Positions 6,640 to 12,225 of a stretch of 12,225 nt of DNA are shown here, piece after piece. The notes under the pieces are model-generated. The model had not been told where the DNA came from, did no database searches, and was given only the letters and a program-made list of their open reading frames with translations. A program made the translations under genes and the position numbers. Source of the DNA: Chthoniobacterales bacterium (GTDB lineage: Bacteria > Verrucomicrobiota > Verrucomicrobiia > Chthoniobacterales > UBA10450); NCBI GenBank assembly GCA_013695925.1, contig JACCZO010000436.1, positions 1-12,225 of the forward strand, in the 5' to 3' direction. Each line of letters opens with the position of its first letter. The first letter of the stretch is position 1.

Positions 6640-8382
6640 CTACAACGTGCCGAGGACGTAGACTTCAACCAGGCCCGTGCCGGTGACGTCGCCCGCCCCG
6701 CGCACAATCGCTGTGTAGCCGCCGGGCGCGAGCGACGGCAAAACCGCCGATTCATTGGGATCGTTAGGCGAAAGCATGCTCGCCTCGATTTCGGCCGCAG
6801 CAGGGTTGTCCTGCCAGTTGTCGTTGAAATCGATCTGCACCCCCTCGGCGTCGTAGAGGGTGAGGGTGGGGTCGGCCAGCGGATCGGCCACGCCGGCTCC
6901 GGCCAGCGATGGCCCGATCGCGCGCACCAGCACCTCTTGCGAGCCTGTTCCGCTCACGATCAGTCCGCCAATCAGAACGTTGTCGCCCGTCTGGACATCG
7001 CTCCGGGTCGAGATGTTGAGCACGCTCGCGCCCGGGCCACTATCGAGGTCGTAAATTTCGACCAGGCCGATGCCGCCAGTGCCGCCCGCACCCTGCACGA
7101 TCGCGGTGTAGGCGAGACCGGCGCTGCTCGCGGGGATCGTGGTCAGGATGGCGGATTCGTTAGGCTCGGTCGGGGCGAGGCCAAGATCGATCAGGTCCTG
7201 TGCATTGGCGGCCTCTTCCCAGTTGTTATTGGAAGCAATCAAAGCGCCGGTGCCGTCGTGCAGTTCGAGGGTCGGGTCGGCCAGGACGTTGCCCAGGCCG
7301 GCCCCGGCCAACGATGGGCCGATCGCGCGCACCGCGACCAGTTTCGGAGCGTCGCCGGCGACGATAAAGCCGCCGATCAAGGCCGCTTCATCCGCGCCGA
7401 CCAGAGCGCGGGTCGAGATGTTGGCGACATGCGCCGGGTTGGCTATCATGCTGACAACAAAGGATTGAGAGACCTGCGCGCCGTCGACATCGGTGGCGGT
7501 GACGGTGATGGTGGCTTCGCCGATCGCCTTGGGCGTGATGAGGAGATTGGTCCCGATGACTTTGACGGTCGCGAGGTTTGGCTGTGCGCTGCTGGCGGTG
7601 AAAGTGAGCGCCGGGATGTATTCCATCGACGGAATGGCCACGAGATTCTCGGGGGCGACGGCGTTGGCCGGATCGTAATCGCGGAGCGGGAGCGACTCGA
7701 AAGGCGAGCCAAAGTTGTAGCGCGGGACGAGGGAGATGGCGTCGGCCACCGTCATGCCGTCGCCGGTGACACGGCCGAAAACGGTGAACCCGCCATTGAC
7801 CGTATCGAGATTGTTAGGCGGTCCGCCGTTGTCCGCCAGGTTGATGAACCACTGGCTGGTCGCGCTGTTGGGGTCGGTCTCCAGTTTCGCCATCGCCAAT
7901 GTGCCGCGAGTGTTGGAGATGCCGGGCTCGTTTGGAACCGGAGGAAAAGCCAGGACCGCAGTGGGCAGGATGTGTGCGGGATCGGCGGGATTTACCGTGC
8001 CGGCGTAGCCGCCGCTCTGAATGACGAATCCGGCCACCGAGCGATGGACGAAAAGCGGCGCAGGCATCATCGTGGTGGGATCGGTCGGATAGTAGCGTCC
8101 GGTGTCGAGGTAGTTTTTAAAGTTGGCGACCGTCTGCGGCGCGCGCTGGTCGTACAAAGCGATATCGATTTCGCCCAGCACGGTCGTGAGCCGAACCGCG
8201 GTCGTATCCGGGTCGCTAAAGTAGTTCAGGAGCGTGACGAGGGCGTCCGGTGCACCTTTGAAAAGGGTGGCGTCGGGAATGGAATCGGAGACAACCGGCG
8301 GGACATTTTGAGCAAAAACCGGGGCCGAAAGAAGCGGGGCGAGGAAAAGCAGCGCGACAAAGCGAGAGCGAGCGAAAGACAT
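6640..8382 (-). CDS. Exported cyclophilin-type peptidyl-prolyl isomerase with C-terminal NISTR repeats
   Basis: The 580-residue product starts with a signal peptide (MSFARSR, hydrophobic core, PVFA-Q near 24/25). A cyclophilin domain spans about 66-222: GEIDIALYDQRAPQTVANF, FVHRSVAGFVIQSGG with the catalytic arginine context (113-125), NTRGTLAMAK (157-166), SATSQWFINLADN (173-185) and GGFTVFGRVTGDGMTVADAI (197-216). It would catalyse cis-trans isomerisation of Xaa-Pro bonds outside the cytoplasm. Residues 26-60 and 250-312 look like two halves of one cadherin-like domain, split by the cyclophilin. Two NISTR repeats follow (about 319-447 and 452-578), as in the gene ending at 1026. The ATG at 8382 has no clear Shine-Dalgarno site. 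It lies downstream of the LolA-like gene on the same strand, with a 91-bp gap in which I see no structure. Two exact TCGTTAGGC words (6761, 7157) and one near copy (7811) lie in it, read in frame as CCT-AAC. Confidence 0.9.
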   Translation of the reverse strand: MSFARSRFVALLFLAPLLSAPVFAQNVPPVVSDSIPDATLFKGAPDALVTLLNYFSDPDTTAVRLTTVLGEIDIALYDQRAPQTVANFKNYLDTGRYYPTDPTTMMPAPLFVHRSVAGFVIQSGGYAGTVNPADPAHILPTAVLAFPPVPNEPGISNTRGTLAMAKLETDPNSATSQWFINLADNGGPPNNLDTVNGGFTVFGRVTGDGMTVADAISLVPRYNFGSPFESLPLRDYDPANAVAPENLVAIPSMEYIPALTFTASSAQPNLATVKVIGTNLLITPKAIGEATITVTATDVDGAQVSQSFVVSMIANPAHVANISTRALVGADEAALIGGFIVAGDAPKLVAVRAIGPSLAGAGLGNVLADPTLELHDGTGALIASNNNWEEAANAQDLIDLGLAPTEPNESAILTTIPASSAGLAYTAIVQGAGGTGGIGLVEIYDLDSGPGASVLNISTRSDVQTGDNVLIGGLIVSGTGSQEVLVRAIGPSLAGAGVADPLADPTLTLYDAEGVQIDFNDNWQDNPAAAEIEASMLSPNDPNESAVLPSLAPGGYTAIVRGAGDVTGTGLVEVYVLGTL

Positions 8383-8473
8383 CGGGGGATTGATATGCAG
8401 TTTTTCGGTTATCTCAACCCGGGACCGGCGATTCTGGGGGCTTGAGCAAGCGCCTAAAAGCTATTCGCGCCGC

Positions 8474-9145
8474 CTATTTCTTTATCTCGAGGTAGCTGCG
8501 GTTCTTTACCTTATCGGTTCCTGGTTCCATCTCCTCGATTCGCATCTGTTTCAGGAACCATTGTCCCTCAATTTTTTGCGCGGAGACGACCTCGAACCGT
8601 TTCACGAGCAGGTTTCTCTGGTCGTAGCCTTCGATCCGCATGAGCGCGCCGCTCTCTTTGTCGACCCAGAGGAGGATGGTCTTGTAGGCGGAATCCTTCG
8701 ATGGGGCGGTGAGGCGCAATTTCCAGCAATTGCGGGTGCGGAGGGTGTCGGCCCCGAGCACTTCGGCATTTGGCCAATAGAGAAACTTGAGCGCGAGATC
8801 GCCGTAGGTGACTGCAGTGCCGCCGATTTTTTCGTCGAGGCGCGAGGCGGAAAATTTCTTTGTGCGGTTGAGAAAAACGAGGTCGAGGCGGGCCCCGTCT
8901 TCTTCGAGGCGCAATTGCACCGTCTCAGGCGGATTTGCAAAGGTGTAGCGAATGACCGGGCCGGTTTGGGTGATGCGGAACGGCACGATGGTGCTGCCGG
9001 AACGCAGTTGTCCCTGCAGATCGAGCTGCTGTCGCGATTGCTGCAGTCGTACCTGGTCGAGAATTTCGCGGGCCGAGGGCGGACTCTGTGCCTGGGCGAA
9101 AATTGCTATCGTGGTCGCGAAGAGAACGGGGATCAACTTGTGCAT
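8474..9145 (-). CDS. LolA-like outer-membrane lipoprotein-sorting family protein
   Basis: A 223-residue protein with an N-terminal signal peptide (MHKLIPVLFATTIAIFAQAQ, cleavage near residue 19), then SAREILDQVRLQQSRQQLDLQG and alternating beta strands. The second half, with NCWKLRLTAP, ILLWVDKESGALMRIEGYD, LVKRFEVVSAQKIEGQWFLKQMRIEE and a closing NRSYLEI, matches the LolA_like/outer-membrane lipoprotein-sorting superfamily, whose half-barrel folds bind lipid or acyl groups in the periplasm. Classical LolA carries lipoproteins to the outer membrane. This distant member has no lipobox cysteine and no Lol partner nearby, so I give only the family. The ATG at 9145 puts the signal peptide at the N-terminus; an alternative start 25 codons upstream would bury it. 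It is divergent from the PAP2 gene and upstream of the isomerase on the same strand. Confidence 0.75.
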   Translation of the reverse strand: MHKLIPVLFATTIAIFAQAQSPPSAREILDQVRLQQSRQQLDLQGQLRSGSTIVPFRITQTGPVIRYTFANPPETVQLRLEEDGARLDLVFLNRTKKFSASRLDEKIGGTAVTYGDLALKFLYWPNAEVLGADTLRTRNCWKLRLTAPSKDSAYKTILLWVDKESGALMRIEGYDQRNLLVKRFEVVSAQKIEGQWFLKQMRIEEMEPGTDKVKNRSYLEIKK

Positions 9146-9191
9146 GAGGAAAGCTTTGCGTGTTAAGTGTTCGATCTTACATGAAGCTGAC

Positions 9192-9207
9192 AGCGGCGAT
9201 GGCCGCT
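9192..9207. repeat. 6-bp hairpin in the divergent intergenic region
   Basis: AGCGGC (9192-9197) pairs perfectly with GCCGCT (9202-9207) around a GATG loop, in the 96-bp space between the LolA-like gene and the PAP2 gene. It could be an operator-like palindrome or chance in GC-rich DNA. No clear promoter boxes are seen near it. Confidence 0.4.
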
Positions 9208-9241
9208 CAAGGCACAACACCTAAAACCTGAAACGTCGACC

Positions 9242-9892
9242 GTGGATCAAGCTTTGTTTCATCTTATCAACCAGCAGTGGACGAGCCCCGCCCTCGACTT
9301 GTTCATGGCCGCGATCAGCAATCCCGATATCTGGATGCCGCTGATCGTCCTGCTCGTGCTCTATGCGTTGATCTTTGCCGGTTTCAAGGGACGCGCGCTT
9401 GTTTTTTGTGTCGGCGTCGCGCTCTTGCTCAACGCCACCGTCACTTCGACCCTCAAGAATTTTGTCGATCGCCGCCGCCCGAAACAGGTCGAGCAGGTTC
9501 GGATGGTCGTCCTGGCCAAGGCGAGACCAGCATTTCTCACCCTCTTTCAACCGGTCCAGATTCGTTATTCCGACGCGAGCGATCGCAAGCGTTCCGGGCC
9601 CTCTTTTCCTTCCGGTCACGTGACCAATAACGCGACGATTGCGCTTATCCTGATTTTTTTCTTTCGCCGCTGGGGCTGGCTCTATTTTTTCTTCGCCATC
9701 GCGATGGCCTGGTCCCGGGTCTATCTTGGGGCGCATTGGCCGAGCGACGTGGCCGCGACCTTTTTCCTCGCACTGGGCGAAACTGCCATCGTCCTCGCGC
9801 TGCTCGAAGCGCTCTACCGTTGGACGATGGCGCGCTGGGCGCCGGACTTTTTCGTCAGGCATCCGCGCCTGGTGGGTGATGCCATCGCATGA
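9242..9892 (+). CDS. PAP2-family membrane phosphatase
   Basis: A 216-residue integral membrane protein with the three-part phosphatase signature: KNFVDRRRP (K-x6-RP, residues 72-80), PSGH (123-126, general-acid histidine) and SRVYLGAHWPSD (S158, R159, nucleophile H165, D169). Hydrophobic segments lie near 31-48, 52-66, 131-157 and 170-190. Family members remove phosphate from phosphatidic acid, undecaprenyl pyrophosphate or lipid A. The operon with two lipid-carrier glycosyltransferases favours a polyprenyl or lipid A substrate, as an inference. The start is the GTG at 9242: the next in-frame ATG (residue 22) would cut into the conserved N-terminal amphipathic segment, and homologues begin with a similar sequence. 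No strong Shine-Dalgarno is present. Its TGA overlaps the next ATG (ATGA at 9889-9892), so translation is probably coupled. Confidence 0.9.
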   Translation: MDQALFHLINQQWTSPALDLFMAAISNPDIWMPLIVLLVLYALIFAGFKGRALVFCVGVALLLNATVTSTLKNFVDRRRPKQVEQVRMVVLAKARPAFLTLFQPVQIRYSDASDRKRSGPSFPSGHVTNNATIALILIFFFRRWGWLYFFFAIAMAWSRVYLGAHWPSDVAATFFLALGETAIVLALLEALYRWTMARWAPDFFVRHPRLVGDAIA

Positions 9893-11463
9893 GCGCGACG
9901 CGAGCGGTTTGGATTTTCATTTTGGTGCTGACGGCGATCCGTCTCGCGCTTCTCGGCGCGACGCAGCTGTCGCCGGACGAGGCTTATTACTGGATGTGGT
10001 CGCAGCGCCCGGCGCTTTCCTATTTCAGCAAAGGCCCCGGTGTCGCCTACGCCATCCGTGCCAGCACCACGATTTTTGGGGACACTGAGTTTGGGGTCCG
10101 TTTCTGGAGTCCACTGCTCGCGGCCGGGACGAGTCTCCTGATTTTTTATTTCGCGCAACGGCTCTTCAGCTCGCTGGCCGGCTTCTGGACGGTGGTGGTC
10201 TTGAACGTGACGCCCATTTTCAATCTCGGCAGTCTTGTTTTCACGATCGACCCGCTCTCGCTCTTCTTTTGGACGGCGGCGCTCTACACCTTTTGGCTGG
10301 CGATCGAGCGTGCGCCTCGCTTTTCCTGGTGGTGGCCGCTGACCGGGCTGCTCATCGGGATCGGCTTTCTCTGCAAATACACCAACGCTCTGGAGCTGAT
10401 CTCGATTCTCCTCGTTCTCCTCCTCGCCCGGCGGCTGCGGCGCGGATTTCTCCGGCCGAATCTTTATCTGCTTCTGATTGTTTTCGCTCTCTGCACCATT
10501 CCTCCCATTCTCTGGAATTCGGAACACGCCTGGATCACTCTCGCGCATCTCAAATCCCGCGGCAGTCTCGACTCCCCCCCTGGCTTTCATCCGCTCGAGC
10601 TGCTGACTTTTCTGGGCGAACACTTCGTGACCTATTCCCCGTTGCTCTTTCTCGGACTGGTTTGGGCCACGATTGCCGGCTGGCGGCGCGCGCACCGCAA
10701 TTTCAAGGTCTTCTATTTGCTCTGGTTTGGGCTGCCGGTTTTTCTTTTCTACCTGGTTCTGTCGATCAACGAAGCCGCCGCGCCGAACTGGGACGCGCTC
10801 GCTTTTCCCAGCCTGGGCATCCTCGCTGTTTCCTATTGGCGTGAGCGCGCTGCTTCGCGCATCCGCGCTCATGCCTGGGCCAATGCCGCTGTTTTCCTCG
10901 CTCTCTTCATGAGCGCGTTGCTGATCGTTTTGCTGGTGAACCCAGCCGGCATCGATCGCCGCGGTCGCGACCCGACCGATCGTTTGCGTGGCTGGAAAGC
11001 GATGGCGGTGGCGGTAAACAAAGTGCGGTCTGATTTCGAAAAGAGGACCGGCCAACGCGTCTTCCTCATCGCCGACGAGCGCGACCGCGCTTCCGAGCTG
11101 GCCTTTTATCTGCCCGATAAACGGGTCGAAGGCCCGGGCCATCCGCCAGTCTACATCCCGGAGTCGCAGGACATGGTAAACCAATTTTCATTCTGGCCGC
11201 GCTACGACGAATTTGTCCCGCTCCCGCCCGACGCCGTCCGCGACCCGAACGAGATCTACACCGAAGAACAGGGGGTCAATCTTTTCACCGGGCGAAATGC
11301 GCTCTTCCTGCAACTCGGAAAGCGCGAGCGGCCGCCGCGCAGCATCCGCGCCGGGTTCGGCCGGACCGAACTCATCAGCACGATCGAGGTGCGGACGGGC
11401 GGCAAGGTCCTGCGCGAGCTCCAGGTTTATGCCTGCTACGATTACCGGACGATGCCGTTATGA
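9889..11463 (+). CDS. GT39-family membrane glycosyltransferase (ArnT/PMT-like)
   Basis: A 524-residue multi-spanning membrane protein. The first periplasmic loop holds the acidic pair in LSPDEAYYWMWS (D30, E31), followed by ALSYFSKGPGVAYAI. A second conserved loop is TIDPLSLFFWTAALYTFWL (near 119-137). About ten hydrophobic helices run to residue ~350, then a soluble C-terminal region of ~170 residues rich in charged residues. GT39/ArnT-type enzymes transfer a sugar from a polyprenyl-phosphate donor to lipid A, a glycan or protein on the outer face of the inner membrane. The YFSKGP stretch replaces the more usual YFDHPP, leaving the acceptor uncertain. Start ATG overlaps the PAP2 stop, and its own TGA overlaps the GT2 start (ATGA at 11460-11463). 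The immediate GT2 neighbour would supply its donor. Confidence 0.9.
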   Translation: MSATRAVWIFILVLTAIRLALLGATQLSPDEAYYWMWSQRPALSYFSKGPGVAYAIRASTTIFGDTEFGVRFWSPLLAAGTSLLIFYFAQRLFSSLAGFWTVVVLNVTPIFNLGSLVFTIDPLSLFFWTAALYTFWLAIERAPRFSWWWPLTGLLIGIGFLCKYTNALELISILLVLLLARRLRRGFLRPNLYLLLIVFALCTIPPILWNSEHAWITLAHLKSRGSLDSPPGFHPLELLTFLGEHFVTYSPLLFLGLVWATIAGWRRAHRNFKVFYLLWFGLPVFLFYLVLSINEAAAPNWDALAFPSLGILAVSYWRERAASRIRAHAWANAAVFLALFMSALLIVLLVNPAGIDRRGRDPTDRLRGWKAMAVAVNKVRSDFEKRTGQRVFLIADERDRASELAFYLPDKRVEGPGHPPVYIPESQDMVNQFSFWPRYDEFVPLPPDAVRDPNEIYTEEQGVNLFTGRNALFLQLGKRERPPRSIRAGFGRTELISTIEVRTGGKVLRELQVYACYDYRTMPL

Positions 11464-12173
11464 CTGAGGACAGTCCCCAGCCGGCCGTTTCGGTCGTTAT
11501 TCCGCTCTTCAATGAGGAGGAAAACGTTCCCATCCTGCAGGCGGAGCTCAGCGCCGCGCTCGCCGGCATTCCGCATGAAATCATTTTTGTCGATGACGGC
11601 TCGACCGACCAGACGCTTTCTCGCCTAACGATAATGCCGGAAATCCGCGTCCTGCGTTTCGAGAAAAATGCCGGGCAAAGCGCGGCCATCTACGCCGGCA
11701 CCAACGCCGCCCGCGGCGCGACCGTAGTCCTGATCGACGGGGACCTGCAGAACGATCCAGCCGATATTCCCCGTCTCCTGGCCGAGATCGAGCGCGGGGC
11801 CGATTTGGTCTGCGGTTACCGCGCGCAGCGCAAGGACACCCTGGTCAAACGCCTGACGAGCCGGATCGCCAATTTTGTCCGGAGCCGTTTCACCAAGGAC
11901 GGGGTGCGCGATACCGGTTGCACGCTCAAGGCGATGCGGCGGGAATGCGTCCGCACCCTCGTGCCGTTCAAGGGCATGCACCGCTTCATTCCCGCACTCG
12001 TCAAAGGCGCCGGTTATCGGCTGGTCGAAGTCCCGGTCAATCATCGCGCGCGCAAATTCGGTACGAGCAAGTACGGCCTCGGCAATCGCGCCGTCCGAGC
12101 CACGGTCGACATGTTTGGAGTGCGCTGGCTCCTCTCGCGCCAGCTCAGCTACCGTTTGAAAGAGGAGCGGTAG
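11460..12173 (+). CDS. GT2 polyprenyl-phosphate glycosyltransferase (DPM1/ArnC-like)
   Basis: A 237-residue GT-A glycosyltransferase that would move a sugar from a nucleotide donor onto undecaprenyl phosphate on the cytoplasmic face. Motifs: VSVVIPLFNEEENV (10-23), IIFVDDGSTDQT (41-52), KNAGQSAAIYAG (69-80), the metal-binding DGDLQNDP (93-100), RDTGCTLKAMRREC (150-163), MHRFIPAL (173-180) and FGTSKYGLGNR (200-210), all typical of dolichol/polyprenyl-phosphate sugar synthases. It lacks the two C-terminal membrane helices of the GtrB/ArnC type, so it resembles the short soluble DPM1 form. The segment between DDGSTD and VLRF is short for the family and contains an exact GCCTAACGA word (11623-11631), read as R-L-T-I with CTA and ATA codons. 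Last gene of the operon; the ATGA overlap fixes the start. Sugar identity cannot be read from sequence. Confidence 0.92.
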   Translation: MTEDSPQPAVSVVIPLFNEEENVPILQAELSAALAGIPHEIIFVDDGSTDQTLSRLTIMPEIRVLRFEKNAGQSAAIYAGTNAARGATVVLIDGDLQNDPADIPRLLAEIERGADLVCGYRAQRKDTLVKRLTSRIANFVRSRFTKDGVRDTGCTLKAMRRECVRTLVPFKGMHRFIPALVKGAGYRLVEVPVNHRARKFGTSKYGLGNRAVRATVDMFGVRWLLSRQLSYRLKEER

Positions 12174-12225
12174 GACCATGTATTTCCCGGCTTGTCATCC
12201 GAACCGCGGACGCTAAGCTTCCGCT
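12174..12225. other. Window tail after the glycosyltransferase operon
   Basis: Fifty-two non-coding bases follow the GT2 stop. A weak inverted repeat, GCGGA (12206-12210) with TCCGC (12220-12224), could be the start of a larger palindrome cut by the window edge. The ATG at 12178 opens only 12 codons before a stop, so no gene is called. Confidence 0.4.

Larger units (their letters stand above)
2311..11631. repeat. Iterated 9-mer GCCTAACGA / TCGTTAGGC (dispersed)
   Basis: Exact copies: 2311-2319, 3624-3632, 6354-6362 and 11623-11631 read GCCTAACGA on the plus strand; 5241-5249, 6761-6769 and 7157-7165 read TCGTTAGGC. One-mismatch copies: 4153-4161 (CCCTAACGA), 4804-4812 (GTCTAACGA) and 7811-7819 (TTGTTAGGC). 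Of the twelve CTAAC/GTTAG pentamers I could find in the window, ten belong to this word; the other two are near 417 and 4292. Flanking bases are not conserved and no hairpin forms, so it is a short fixed word and not part of a larger repeat. Most copies lie inside coding sequence in several frames. Function unknown. Confidence 0.8.

Noticed and set aside
6130..8445. Plus-strand ORF of 771 codons opposite the isomerase
   Set aside because: It overlaps the oxidoreductase end, the repeat gap and the isomerase on the opposite strand; Arg/Gly/Asp-rich shadow composition, no domain match.
9814..11184. Minus-strand ORF of 456 codons opposite the GT39 gene
   Set aside because: Extremely Glu/Arg/Gln-rich, the expected antisense image of a hydrophobic membrane protein; no start signals or domain.
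12178..12216. Small gene starting at ATG 12178
   Set aside because: Only 12 codons before a stop, with no ribosome binding site.

Overview
The window is about 12.2 kb of GC-rich bacterial chromosome (roughly 60% G+C by eye), densely coded on both strands. It most resembles a soil-type Verrucomicrobiota (Spartobacteria/Chthoniobacterales-like). The reasons are the NISTR/IGPSL/ADPTL C-terminal repeat domain, present four times in two exported proteins, the palindromic intergenic repeats and the mostly weak Shine-Dalgarno sites. This placement is inference from family recognition; there is no rRNA or other phylogenetic anchor in the window.

Layout. (1) 1-1026 (+): 3' end of a large exported protein, with the end of a Calx-beta domain and two NISTR repeats. 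(2) 1146-1328: a 165-bp MITE-like insertion with near-perfect terminal inverted repeats, flanking CTTAGCTTAG direct repeats and four internal hairpins; its right flank contains the pyrD stop codon. (3) 4795-1325 (-): a tightly overlapping housekeeping operon hisC-mnmE-pyrD. (4) 4796-4910: short divergent intergenic region with a 9-bp hairpin. (5) 4911-6359 (+): phytoene-dehydrogenase-like FAD oxidoreductase. (6) 6360-6639: gap filled with palindromic repeats, including a REPIN-like inverted pair whose stems show compensatory changes. (7) 8382-6640 (-): exported cyclophilin-type peptidyl-prolyl isomerase, apparently nested in a cadherin-like fold and followed by two NISTR repeats. (8) 9145-8474 (-): exported LolA-like protein. 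(9) 9242-12173 (+): three-gene operon PAP2 phosphatase - GT39 membrane glycosyltransferase - GT2 polyprenyl-phosphate glycosyltransferase, joined by ATGA overlaps.

How the genes work together. The last three genes form a plausible undecaprenyl-phosphate-sugar pathway: the GT2 charges the lipid carrier, the GT39 uses the lipid-linked sugar on the outer face of the inner membrane, and the PAP2 enzyme handles lipid phosphate or pyrophosphate. The hisC-mnmE-pyrD operon joins histidine synthesis, tRNA wobble modification and pyrimidine synthesis, probably for shared expression and not as one pathway.

The most unusual signal is not a gene. The non-palindromic 9-mer GCCTAACGA (reverse complement TCGTTAGGC) occurs exactly seven times, with three further one-mismatch copies, where about 0.1 exact copies would be expected by chance. 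Most copies lie inside coding sequence in varying frames, often forcing rare codons, and one supplies a stop codon. It behaves like a highly iterated or uptake-signal-type genomic word. I see no tRNA, rRNA, CRISPR array, phage genes or complete insertion sequence.
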